Below, one piece after another: positions 50,630 through 58,671 of a DNA stretch of 64,000 nt. Every line of letters starts with the position of its first letter. The stretch's first letter is position 1. The stretch comes from Prevotella sp. Lineage in GTDB: Bacteria; Bacteroidota; Bacteroidia; Bacteroidales; Bacteroidaceae. The stretch is from positions 1 to 64,000 of the forward strand of contig JAFYYV010000033.1 of NCBI GenBank assembly GCA_017557405.1, read 5' to 3'. The notes beneath the pieces were generated by a model that ran no database searches, was not told where the DNA came from, and worked only from the letters and a program-made list of their open reading frames with translations. A program made the translations under genes and the position numbers.

Positions 50630-52063
50630 ATGCCGCTTCACGACCAATATTATGATAGCAAGGAGTTCAAGGAAATCTTGAGGAAATATGAAGACGCCCG
50701 CGAGTCAGGCGAATCCATATACCTTGATCCCGATGAACTTACTGACATTGCCGAGTATTACCACATACTCGGCAATGTCAATCATGCTATTGAAGTCATT
50801 GACGAAGCCATCTACATGTTCCCAGGAGCCGTTTCACCTTTGTCTTTTCGTGCGCGCGTGGCTTTGCTGAAGGAGGACAATCCGCAGAAAGCCAACGAAT
50901 ACGCCGAGCAGATTGAGGACAAGAGCGACTTGGAATACTTCTACATCAAAGCCGAAATCATGATTGTGGAGAACAAGATTGAGGAGGCCGATGATTATCT
51001 GGAAGCTCAATACGAAGACATGAACGATGAAGATCGGGCAGACTTCGTGATTGATGTAGCTACGCTTTTCGCTGACTACGACGCGTTGGAGAAAGCCCAG
51101 AAGTGGCTGATGCGCTCGGAAGAAACTGACGATCCCGATTACCAAGAGCTGAAAGGAAGAATCGCGTTGGCCAAAGGAAACTATGAGGAAAGCGAGCGAA
51201 TCTTCAATACGTTGATTGACCAAGACCCCTATTCGAGTCCTTATTGGAACCATTTGGCGTCAACCCAACTGATGCGAAACAACATTCGAGACGCCATTCA
51301 AAGCAGCGAGTTCTCGATTGCCATCAATCCCAACGATGAAGAAGCCATTCTGAACAAGGCCAACGGATTGTTGAGCTTGGGCAATTACGAAGAGGCTTAC
51401 AAGTATTTCAAACGTTATTCCGAACTCTGCCCTACTGAAGATTGCGGCCAACTTTTCCAAGGAATCTCCATGTTGAATATGGGGAATCTCGAGAAAGGAA
51501 TCGAGCATCTGAAAAATGCCGAGAAACTGATGAAACCTGATTCGCCCGGCCAATACGAGATTTACCAAGAGTTGGCGTTCGCGCTTTCAAGAAAGGGTGA
51601 ACTCCAGGAGGCGCTTGACTATGCGAACAAGCTTTTTCATCTGGAAGGAGTCGTCGACAAGAACGAGGCTTTGGTGCTAAAAGGCCATCTGTTCATGGAA
51701 AACAGGCAGATGGAAGAGGCGCAGAAGTGTTTCTCGGAAGCCATCAAAGAATCGAACGGTTCGCCAAAGGTCTTCTTGCGAATAGCCATTTCAACCTACG
51801 ACAACGGCTTTTACAAATCGGCTTACCGCATGCTGAATACCCTCAGGAGAGTTACTGATCCCGACTACAATGAAGGTTATTCGTATATGGCGCTTTGTTG
51901 TCAGGCTTTAGGGCTGACCGATGAGTTTCTTCAAAACGTGAAAACCGCTTGCGAAGTTAATCCACAAGAGGCCCGAATCGTGCTTGGCGAGCTGTTTCCA
52001 ACTGAACTGGAGCCTCAAGATTATTACGATTATTTATTATCAAACAACCCTCCCACCACATGA
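50630..52063 (+). CDS. TPR repeat protein
   Basis: The 477-residue acidic protein has no signal peptide or membrane span and is built almost entirely of TPR-type helix pairs, for example YHILGNVNHAIEVIDEAI, IALAKGNYEESERIFNTLI, NGLLSLGNYEEAYKYF and ALSRKGELQEALDYANKLF. I count at least nine. TPR proteins are scaffolds; the partner is unknown. Its ATG directly abuts the glnS stop and its TGA overlaps the dedA ATG (ATGA), so it is coupled to both. DedA-coupled TPR proteins are a recurrent Bacteroidota feature as I recall. Confidence 0.85.
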   Translation: MPLHDQYYDSKEFKEILRKYEDARESGESIYLDPDELTDIAEYYHILGNVNHAIEVIDEAIYMFPGAVSPLSFRARVALLKEDNPQKANEYAEQIEDKSDLEYFYIKAEIMIVENKIEEADDYLEAQYEDMNDEDRADFVIDVATLFADYDALEKAQKWLMRSEETDDPDYQELKGRIALAKGNYEESERIFNTLIDQDPYSSPYWNHLASTQLMRNNIRDAIQSSEFSIAINPNDEEAILNKANGLLSLGNYEEAYKYFKRYSELCPTEDCGQLFQGISMLNMGNLEKGIEHLKNAEKLMKPDSPGQYEIYQELAFALSRKGELQEALDYANKLFHLEGVVDKNEALVLKGHLFMENRQMEEAQKCFSEAIKESNGSPKVFLRIAISTYDNGFYKSAYRMLNTLRRVTDPDYNEGYSYMALCCQALGLTDEFLQNVKTACEVNPQEARIVLGELFPTELEPQDYYDYLLSNNPPTT

Positions 52064-52716
52064 ATTTCATCTCTTCCTTATTAGGAAATCTCAATTATGC
52101 GACCGTGTTTTTCCTGATGCTTTTGGAAAGCACAGTCATTCCCGTTCCCTCAGAATTGGTTGTCTCGCCAGCCGCTTATCATGCAGCAGGTGGCAACATC
52201 AACGTTTTCCTCATCATACTTTTCGCCACATTGGGAGCCGATTGCGGAGCCACCATCAACTATGTGGCTGGCTACTATCTCGGGCGGCCCATCATCTACC
52301 GGTTCGCCAACAGCAAGTGGGGCCATTTGTGCCTGCTCAATCAGGAGAAAGTGGAGAAAAGCGAGAAGTATTTCTATAATCACGGAATGGTGGCAACCAT
52401 TACTGGCCGCTTGATTCCTGGTATTCGCCACCTCATTTCCATTCCTGCAGGATTGGCGAAGATGAACTATTGGATGTTCCTGCTCTACACTACCATCGGT
52501 GCAGGTATATGGAATTGCATTCTGGCCGCGCTGGGTTGGTATCTTTATTCCGTAGTTCCCGAAGACCAGTTGAACGACAAAATCCTTGAATACGGCGAAT
52601 ACATCAAGATTGCCATCATCGGGTTGGTTTGCTTGGCAGCCGTTTATTTCATTGCGAAATATTACATCAAAAAGAGGAAGAGCAACCAGCAAGAAAACAC
52701 TCAAGACAACGAGTGA
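52060..52716 (+). CDS. DedA family inner-membrane protein
   Basis: The 218-residue protein has four to five hydrophobic segments and the DedA/SNARE-associated pattern: FFLMLLESTVIPVPSELVV at the start, GADCGATINYVAGYYLGR, then the central FYNHGMVATITGRLIPGIRHLISIPAGLAKM with its conserved Arg and Gly. DedA proteins act in membrane-lipid transport (undecaprenyl phosphate or phosphatidylethanolamine) and membrane-potential homeostasis. The basic tail KKRKSNQQEN is cytoplasmic. It overlaps the TPR gene by 4 nt and is followed by array E. Confidence 0.9.
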   Translation: MNFISSLLGNLNYATVFFLMLLESTVIPVPSELVVSPAAYHAAGGNINVFLIILFATLGADCGATINYVAGYYLGRPIIYRFANSKWGHLCLLNQEKVEKSEKYFYNHGMVATITGRLIPGIRHLISIPAGLAKMNYWMFLLYTTIGAGIWNCILAALGWYLYSVVPEDQLNDKILEYGEYIKIAIIGLVCLAAVYFIAKYYIKKRKSNQQENTQDNE

Positions 52717-52731
52717 AAACTCAAAAGCCCT

Positions 52732-52824
52732 ATTTGACAAAATGTAAGCTATGCTTTGAGCTTGTCAAAGCATAGCTTTAAGGCGGTCAAAGCATATCTT
52801 TGAGAGGGTCAAAGCATAGCTATG
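52732..52824. repeat. 22-nt tandem palindromic array E
   Basis: Arms CTTTG 52754, CTTTA 52776 and CTTTG 52798 (22-nt steps) alternate with CAAAG 52766, 52788 and 52810 and with 7-nt and 5-nt spacers; ATTTG at 52732 and GTAAG at 52744 form a diverged first unit. It is the reverse complement of array D within the 200-bp repeat, and it starts 16 nt after the dedA stop. Confidence 0.88.
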
Positions 52825-52932
52825 AGAAAATCAGACGATAAATAAAAAGATTCAACAAATCGGTTATTTAAATCGCCTTTTTGCTTTACAATTTGACAGG
52901 AAAATCACCTTTTTGCTGACAAATTGATTTTG
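52733..52932 (-). repeat. 200-bp repeat, copy 2 (inverted relative to 46095-46294)
   Basis: This is the second copy of the 200-nt repeat, in inverted orientation, with no indels and about 96% identity to copy 1. It lies between the convergent dedA and panD genes, just before their shared terminator. The 6.4-kb segment between the copies holds pyk, the DUF4332 gene, small RNA 2, glnS, the TPR gene and dedA. Confidence 0.92.
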
Positions 52933-52943
52933 CGGAAAATACG

Positions 52944-52984
52944 AAAAAGGTGAGGAACTCAACTGAGTATCCTCACCTATTTTA
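52944..52984. terminator. Bidirectional terminator between dedA and panD
   Basis: AGGTGAGGA at 52948-52956 pairs with TCCTCACCT at 52970-52978; further pairs form inside across one bulge. An A-run on the left gives minus-strand U residues for panCD and a T-run lies on the right. Confidence 0.85.
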
Positions 52985-53007
52985 ATATCGATAGCTATCT
53001 ATCGGAT

Positions 53008-53352
53008 TTATTCCAATCGGTTGTCTTTGGGGAACACAACTGATGGCTTGAATTTCTTGGCTTCCTCGAAATCCATCATTGCATAGGAAATGACGATTAC
53101 CGTATCGCCCACCATCACTTTGCGAGCAGCCGCACCGTTCAAACAAATGCAACCACTTCCGCGTTCTCCTTTAATCACATAGGTATCGAAACGTTCTCCA
53201 TTGTTGTTATCGAGCACTTGCACCTTCTCACCTGCTATCAAGTTGGCCGCGTCCATCAAATCCTCATCGATGGTTATGCTGCCCATGTAGTTCAGGTTGG
53301 CTTCTGTCACCTTCACGCAATGCAGTTTCGATTTCATCACCTCTATCATCAT
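53008..53352 (-). CDS. panD: Aspartate 1-decarboxylase PanD
   Basis: The 114-residue proenzyme makes beta-alanine for pantothenate. It self-cleaves between Gly24 and Ser25 in NYMGSITID to form the pyruvoyl cofactor. Other marks are [12 protein letters not shown], Lys9 and Tyr in [11 protein letters not shown] and the NGAAAR segment. The length is slightly short of E. coli's 126 but complete for the family. panC is 10 nt upstream, so both precursors for pantothenate synthesis come from one transcript; coaBC of the same pathway is at 25.4 kb. Confidence 0.95.
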   Translation of the reverse strand: MMIEVMKSKLHCVKVTEANLNYMGSITIDEDLMDAANLIAGEKVQVLDNNNGERFDTYVIKGERGSGCICLNGAAARKVMVGDTVIVISYAMMDFEEAKKFKPSVVFPKDNRLE

Positions 53353-53362
53353 AGCGCCCTAC

Positions 53363-54211
53363 TCAATTAAAATCAATATGATCAATCAAACGAATCGGAG
53401 TCTTTCCACAATAAACGGTAATGCAACCAACCGCTTTCTCGCACTCATCCCACGACTGAATGTCCAAAAGCGTGTTGCCGTCAACGATTGAGAAATATTC
53501 CACTTCAAGGCCTTCAACGGCGTTGATGTCGCTAACAACCTTGTCGTGCGTCTCTTGCACGGTGTGCTTCTTGGCGTATTTCGCACCCGCTTTCAAAGCC
53601 TCGTAAATCTTCGGGGCAATAGCACGTTCGTCTTCGGTCAGCAGAGTGTTTCTGCTACTCTTTGCCAAACCATCCTTCTCGCGGATTGTCTCGCATTCCA
53701 CGATTTCGATGTTCACACCCATGTATTTCACGAGTTGCTTCACAACAGCAATCTGCTGCCAATCTTTCTCGCCGAAATAAGCACGAGTGGGACGAACGAT
53801 ATAGAACAATCGGCTCACCACCTGACAAACTCCATTAAAATGTCCAGGACGTTTTGCACCTTCCATTACGGTCGTAACGGGCGGAAATTCAAAATGACGT
53901 TCGTCGGGAGTGGGATAAACTTCTTCAACCGAAGGAGCGAAAACATAGTCAGCACCTTCTTTTTCAAGCAACTTGCAATCTGCATCCAACGTACGAGGAT
54001 AACGCTCAAGATCACCCTTGTCATTGAACTGCGTGGGATTCAAGAAGACCGAAACAACTGTCACATCGTTTTCTTTCACACATCTTCTTACCAACGAAGC
54101 ATGTCCTTCGTGCAAAGCTCCCATTGTGGGCACAAGTCCTATAGTGCGACCTTGCTTGCGCTGATCGAACAGTTCGTTCTGCAAATCAATTACCTTGTTG
54201 AATACTTTCAT
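53363..54211 (-). CDS. panC: Pantothenate synthetase PanC
   Basis: The 282-residue enzyme joins pantoate and beta-alanine with ATP. It shows LVPTMGALHEGHASL with the HIGH-like His-Glu-Gly-His, NPTQFNDKGDLERYPR, the GEKDWQQIAV segment and the KMSKS-like SSRNTLL. The length is normal. It heads the minus-strand panC-panD unit and is divergent from the glycogen-synthase-like gene; the 178-nt gap contains the promoter at 54335-54367 for the latter. Confidence 0.96.
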   Translation of the reverse strand: MKVFNKVIDLQNELFDQRKQGRTIGLVPTMGALHEGHASLVRRCVKENDVTVVSVFLNPTQFNDKGDLERYPRTLDADCKLLEKEGADYVFAPSVEEVYPTPDERHFEFPPVTTVMEGAKRPGHFNGVCQVVSRLFYIVRPTRAYFGEKDWQQIAVVKQLVKYMGVNIEIVECETIREKDGLAKSSRNTLLTEDERAIAPKIYEALKAGAKYAKKHTVQETHDKVVSDINAVEGLEVEYFSIVDGNTLLDIQSWDECEKAVGCITVYCGKTPIRLIDHIDFN

Positions 54212-54334
54212 TTTCTGTTATCAATCTGTATTTTAGAAACCGAGTGCAAAATAACAACATTTTTCTTAAATAAGAAAGAATAATTTTAAAAATATGCCAA
54301 ATCATTGCCGCTTTTTGTTGTTTTAAATGAAAAC

Positions 54335-54367
54335 TTGACGTTTTTTGAACTTTTTTTTGTACCTTTG
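54335..54367 (+). promoter_or_regulatory. Promoter for the glycogen-synthase-like gene
   Basis: TTG at 54335-54337 and TACCTTTG at 54360-54367 are 22 nt apart. Transcription would begin about 54374, after the ATG at 54345, so the ATG at 54390 is the start. Confidence 0.65.
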
Positions 54368-54389
54368 CATGTGTAATAAACAATCGATT

Positions 54390-55202
54390 ATGACAAAGAA
54401 GATATTATTCATCAACCAGGAGATCTCTCCGTACGTGCCCGACACTGAAATGTCCGTCATGGGTAGACAAATTCCCCAGAAAACACAAGAGAGTGGATAC
54501 GAAATCCGCACTTTCATGCCAAAATGGGGAACCATCAACGAGCGCAGAGGCCAGCTGCACGAAGTCATTCGTCTCTCGGGAATGAATCTTATTATCGACG
54601 ACACTGACCACCCGCTCATCATCAAAGTCGCCTCCATCCCTAATACGCGTATCCAGGTATATTTCATCGACAACGATGACTATTTCATGAAACGCCAGAT
54701 GACCGTTGACGAGAATGGTGAGGAGTATTCCGATAACGGTGAGCGTGCCATCTTCTTTGCACGTGGAGTTCTTGAAACAGTCAAAAAGCTCCGTTGGACT
54801 CCCGATATCATCCTCTGCCAAGGATGGATGGCTGCTGTCATTCCTTTGTATATCAAGACAGCTTACCACGAAGAGCCCTCATTTGCAAATACCAAAGTCA
54901 TCACCTCGCTTTTCAAGAATCAACTGAAACACGACTTGGGTGAGAACTTCAAGCGTTGTGTTGAATTCCGCGAAGCCAAAGCCGAGTTGTTGGAGCAATA
55001 CAATGAGAAGTTCGATTTCAACGAACTCGAGAAGATGGCTATTGACTACAGCGATGGAATTGTGGAGGCTGGTGCCGATGTCGATCAAGCGCTATTGGAA
55101 TATGCTGCCAGCAAATCGATTCCCATCCTCAGGTATCAGGGCGAAGATTTTGGTGAGTCCTACAACCAATTCTATGAGCAAATCTGCCCCGATCAAGAAT
55201 AG
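54390..55202 (+). CDS. Glycogen/starch-synthase-like protein with only the GT5 N-terminal half
   Basis: Starting at 54390 (after the promoter), the 270-residue protein begins KKILFINQEISPYVPDTEMSVMG and continues through DIILCQGWMAAVIPLYI, the acceptor-side Rossmann domain of GT5 glycogen synthases. The ADP-glucose-binding C-terminal domain, with its KTGGL and E-x7-E motifs, is absent, and the usual KVGGL near the start reads MSVMGRQ. Activity on glycogen is thus doubtful. It sits beside panC and ahead of a DUF4270 gene, an arrangement I recall from Bacteroides. A role in surface polysaccharide or regulation is conceivable. Confidence 0.75.
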   Translation: MTKKILFINQEISPYVPDTEMSVMGRQIPQKTQESGYEIRTFMPKWGTINERRGQLHEVIRLSGMNLIIDDTDHPLIIKVASIPNTRIQVYFIDNDDYFMKRQMTVDENGEEYSDNGERAIFFARGVLETVKKLRWTPDIILCQGWMAAVIPLYIKTAYHEEPSFANTKVITSLFKNQLKHDLGENFKRCVEFREAKAELLEQYNEKFDFNELEKMAIDYSDGIVEAGADVDQALLEYAASKSIPILRYQGEDFGESYNQFYEQICPDQE

Positions 55203-55256
55203 GAAAACGCGGCATCAACGATGAATCTTCAATACAAACACGATAAAAGTATTTCA

Positions 55257-56663
55257 ATGAAACTGAAATTTCTCGCAGGCATCTTGCTTGCATCTCTCGC
55301 TATGTCTTCTTGTGATGACAACACAGAAGACATTGGTACGTCACTCGTCAGCAATCTCGATGGATTGGATGTTAATACCGATACTTTCAGCGTATCCTCT
55401 CGCTCCATCATCGTCGACTCCGTTTATTCACGAAGCAATCTCGGATACTTGGGAAGAGTGAAAGATCCCGAGACAAATAGCTATGTGATTGCTGACTTCA
55501 TGACACAATTCCACATCTTCGACAATTATTCATTCCCCCAAAAGGAAAAAATCATAAGCCTCAAAGATGGTCAGATTGTTGCTGACTCGTGCGAAATTCG
55601 ACTCTACTACGATAAGTTCTTTGGAGACTCCTTGTCAACAATGAAGTTGTCTGCTTACGAACTCACTCGCCCCATGCTCGAAGATACCAAGTATTCTTCT
55701 TCGTTCGACCCCTTTGCTAATGGTTATATTGACGAGTCAAAATGCATCGCCCAGAGATCATATGCGTTGGCAAACCTGTCGGCAACGGCTGCTGAGAGAA
55801 AATCAGACGACTACACGGCAAACATCTGCATACCGCTTAATCAGCCATATACCGACAAGAACGGCAATACATACAACAACTACGGTTCTTATATCATGAA
55901 CGAGTATTATAAGAATCCGAAGAACTTTGAGAATTCCATCAAACTCATCAACAACGTCATTCCTGGATTCTATTTCAAATCCACAGGTGGTGTTGGTTCT
56001 ATGGCTTATATCTTCACAAGCCAACTTCTTGTCTACTTCAGATATAATGACAACGATTCCATCTACGATGGTGTGACAAAGTTGGCTGGTACTGAAGAGG
56101 TCCTCCAAACATCGCGCATCATCAACGAAAGGAAGACTTTGCTGGATCTTGTTGCCGACAATACTTGCACTTACATCAAAGCTCCTGCAGGTATCTACAC
56201 GGAAATGACATTGCCCGTTGACGAGATTCTCGCCAATCATCAGAACGATTCTGTGATGTCTGCTAAGTTGACGATTCCACGCATCAACAATTCAACGACA
56301 AGTGAATATAGCTTGGGCATTCCACAGACGTTGATCATGGTTCCCAAAGACAGCCTTAACGCTTTCTTTGTGAACGAGCGACTCATCAACAACCGCACTT
56401 CGTTCTATGCCCATTACACATCAAGCAACAACAGCTATACATTCAGCAATATAGGCAACCTTATCTCGGCGATGAATCGCAATCGTGAATCCGAGAATTG
56501 GAACAAAGTGGTGTTGGTGCCTGTCACCATTTCCACAAACGCTTCAAGTGTTATCACGAAGGTTTCTTGCGATATGTCGTTGGCTTCAACTCGTTTGGTG
56601 GGTGGAAGCCAGAATCCTCATTCACCCGTCAAGATCAGCGTCATATATAGTAAATTCAAATAG
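55257..56663 (+). CDS. DUF4270 lipoprotein
   Basis: The ATG at 55257 opens a lipoprotein signal (MKLKFLAGILLASLAMSSC) with the lipobox ending at Cys19; the ATG at 55221 would put 12 extra residues before it. The mature part, about 450 residues, is the beta-rich DUF4270 family: DDNTEDIGTSLV, then SVSSRSIIVDSVYSRSNLG and LGRVKDPETNSYVIADFMTQ, all typical. It should be an outer-membrane-anchored lipoprotein of unknown function. It follows the glycogen-synthase-like gene by 54 nt. Confidence 0.88.
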   Translation: MKLKFLAGILLASLAMSSCDDNTEDIGTSLVSNLDGLDVNTDTFSVSSRSIIVDSVYSRSNLGYLGRVKDPETNSYVIADFMTQFHIFDNYSFPQKEKIISLKDGQIVADSCEIRLYYDKFFGDSLSTMKLSAYELTRPMLEDTKYSSSFDPFANGYIDESKCIAQRSYALANLSATAAERKSDDYTANICIPLNQPYTDKNGNTYNNYGSYIMNEYYKNPKNFENSIKLINNVIPGFYFKSTGGVGSMAYIFTSQLLVYFRYNDNDSIYDGVTKLAGTEEVLQTSRIINERKTLLDLVADNTCTYIKAPAGIYTEMTLPVDEILANHQNDSVMSAKLTIPRINNSTTSEYSLGIPQTLIMVPKDSLNAFFVNERLINNRTSFYAHYTSSNNSYTFSNIGNLISAMNRNRESENWNKVVLVPVTISTNASSVITKVSCDMSLASTRLVGGSQNPHSPVKISVIYSKFK

Positions 56664-56672
56664 CGTCTCCAC

Positions 56673-56801
56673 ATGGCGGATAATTTCCTTGAGCGACATC
56701 GCGAACAATACGAAGCCAAGAAAGCAGCGTGGTTGAAAAAGAAGAAACATCTTCCGAAACAGAAAAGGCTGTTGGAGAAACCTGAAGACGAAGCTTTGTA
56801 A
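56673..56801 (+). CDS. Small basic 42-residue protein
   Basis: Nine nt after the DUF4270 stop, an ATG opens a 42-residue frame: MADNFLERHREQYEAKK, then AAWLKKKKHLPKQKRL and an acidic end. It is strongly basic, with a predicted amphipathic helix, no signal peptide and no membrane span. Similar short N-F/Y-L-E-x-x-x-E-x-Y-E proteins occur in Bacteroidales, often labelled only as hypothetical. A terminator at 56831-56868 follows, which fits it being the last gene of this run. Confidence 0.7.
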   Translation: MADNFLERHREQYEAKKAAWLKKKKHLPKQKRLLEKPEDEAL

Positions 56802-56830
56802 AATCTATAAAACAAAACCTCATTAAAACG

Positions 56831-56870
56831 AAGATGCAGGACGATAACTATCTGTCGCCCTGCATCTTAT
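56831..56870. terminator. Bidirectional terminator after the DUF4270 run and the C69 dipeptidase gene
   Basis: AAGATGCAGG at 56831-56840 pairs perfectly with CCTGCATCTT at 56859-56868 around a loop with further weak pairs. A-rich sequence lies before it and T-rich sequence after, so both convergent transcripts can end here. Confidence 0.85.
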
Positions 56871-56888
56871 TTATGATGGTTCAATCTA

Positions 56889-58598
56889 TTATTTTGACTC
56901 TGGTTGCACATATCTGTCCCCCGTCTGTCGAATGTATTCACGAGCAAACGGTTTCGGGAAACCTGGACGTACCACACGAGCACCCAATCCTGTCTTCGTA
57001 CGCTTGAAGCTTCCATTCTCTTCTGGTTTCACAGCCATATCATTATATTTCACAATGAGATAGGTTGCCAACTGTTTCCATCTTGCCAACATTTGCTGAG
57101 CCTTCTCATTGCTATAATCGTTCAAGAACTTCAAGGCAGCTTCCTGATCCGATTCATAAAGCGAAACGGCTTTTTGCTCAATGTCTTTTTGCTGGGCAAA
57201 ATAACTCTTCTCCAACGAATCACGCACTTCCTTCAACGATGGGAACATCTGCGAATAACGTGGATAAACCATATTGCTCACCCAGTTGCACACCCAATAG
57301 GCATTACGATCAGAGAATGTCAAAGCATCTGCTCCTGGCGTGTTGTAGCATTCGGGTTGAACGGTATTTCCACAATAAATAGGTGTATAAGCCACCATAT
57401 TACCATCATCGTTTCCAAACCAGAATACACCACCGATTTGACGCGGCAACCAAGAACGCATCTGACTTACATATGTGAATCCCGTCTGCTGAGTACTCGT
57501 AGGACGTTCATTGAAACACTTCTTTCCTTCAACTTCGAAAGAAAGAGGTGTCGGACGATATGGCATATTCCAAATTCCACCACCAATGGTCGTTGAATCA
57601 AGTGCTAATGGTGTTCCCTCATAATGATCGCGCATGCATTCTTGAATGTCCTGCACACTGACTTTCCGATTCGGACGAATCCATAAAGGCATGTCCTCAG
57701 CATTCGAATCTTCTCCTAATGCCCAAGGCAAGTAGCGATCGAAATCATTAGCAAAATGACGGAAGAACGACCAAACACGAGCATCACAATAACGGCGACC
57801 GCCGAAGTCAGGAGCCGCATATGCCCATTTCCATGAGAAATCGGCATCTGTTCCCTCATACCAACCCATCAAACGAGCATATCGAACGACATCTTTCGAA
57901 TAGTATAGGTCGCTTTTCAAGTTCTTTGCCGTAGGATAAAGTCCTTTCGCATCAATCTTCTTACCTGTGAAGAACTTGCCAATACGGCTTTGGTTTGCAT
58001 GTCCACAAATGGCATCATCAGGAACTCGCATAGCCACCCACACGACTCGGTTCAACTTCTGTTTGGCAACAAGAGCCTTGTCACTTCCTGTGCCCATCAT
58101 CTCCAGAATCCAAGCTTCGTTGGGGTCGCAGATGGTGAAAGTCTCACCCTCGCTATTGTAACCATATGTCTCTGCCAATGAAGTCATCACGCTGATGGCT
58201 TCACGAGCCGAACGAGAGCGTTGCAAAGTAACATAGATGAGCGAACCATAATCAATGATGCCTGTTGTGTCGACCATCTCTTCTCGTCCACCATAGGTGG
58301 TTTCACCGATTGTGACCTGATATTCATTGATGTTGCCTATGACATTGTAAGTCTCGGCGGCTTCAGGAATATCTCCGTGATAGACATGGGTATCCCAATC
58401 GATGATTTTACGCATTTCGCCTGGTGCATGTTTCATGGCTGGATAGTGACACAAACCAATAAACATACCGTAGTCGTCGGCATTGTAAGTGCAGATGACG
58501 GAACCGTCTACAGATGCTTTCTTGCCAACAATGAAATTGGTGCAAGCCATCGAGGTGGAAGCCGCCATGATGAATGCTGATAGGATTATTTTTCTCAT
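56889..58598 (-). CDS. Secreted C69 family dipeptidase
   Basis: The 569-residue precursor has a short signal (MRKIILSAFIMAASTSMA) that ends directly before Cys19. In C69 peptidases this exposed cysteine (CTNFIVGKKA) is the N-terminal nucleophile of an Ntn hydrolase, so the signal cleavage creates the active enzyme. Other family features are TIGETTYGGREEM, the FTICDPNEAWILEMMGTG core and the FWFGNDDGNMVAYTPIY region. It hydrolyses dipeptides and probably feeds peptide use; length is typical of Bacteroidota members. A terminator is at its 3' end. Confidence 0.9.
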   Translation of the reverse strand: MRKIILSAFIMAASTSMACTNFIVGKKASVDGSVICTYNADDYGMFIGLCHYPAMKHAPGEMRKIIDWDTHVYHGDIPEAAETYNVIGNINEYQVTIGETTYGGREEMVDTTGIIDYGSLIYVTLQRSRSAREAISVMTSLAETYGYNSEGETFTICDPNEAWILEMMGTGSDKALVAKQKLNRVVWVAMRVPDDAICGHANQSRIGKFFTGKKIDAKGLYPTAKNLKSDLYYSKDVVRYARLMGWYEGTDADFSWKWAYAAPDFGGRRYCDARVWSFFRHFANDFDRYLPWALGEDSNAEDMPLWIRPNRKVSVQDIQECMRDHYEGTPLALDSTTIGGGIWNMPYRPTPLSFEVEGKKCFNERPTSTQQTGFTYVSQMRSWLPRQIGGVFWFGNDDGNMVAYTPIYCGNTVQPECYNTPGADALTFSDRNAYWVCNWVSNMVYPRYSQMFPSLKEVRDSLEKSYFAQQKDIEQKAVSLYESDQEAALKFLNDYSNEKAQQMLARWKQLATYLIVKYNDMAVKPEENGSFKRTKTGLGARVVRPGFPKPFAREYIRQTGDRYVQPESK

Positions 58599-58671
58599 AG
58601 TTAGGAATATTTGTTATTGATTCAATTATTTAATCGTTCTATATTATTCACTCGATGTTATACATTATTAT

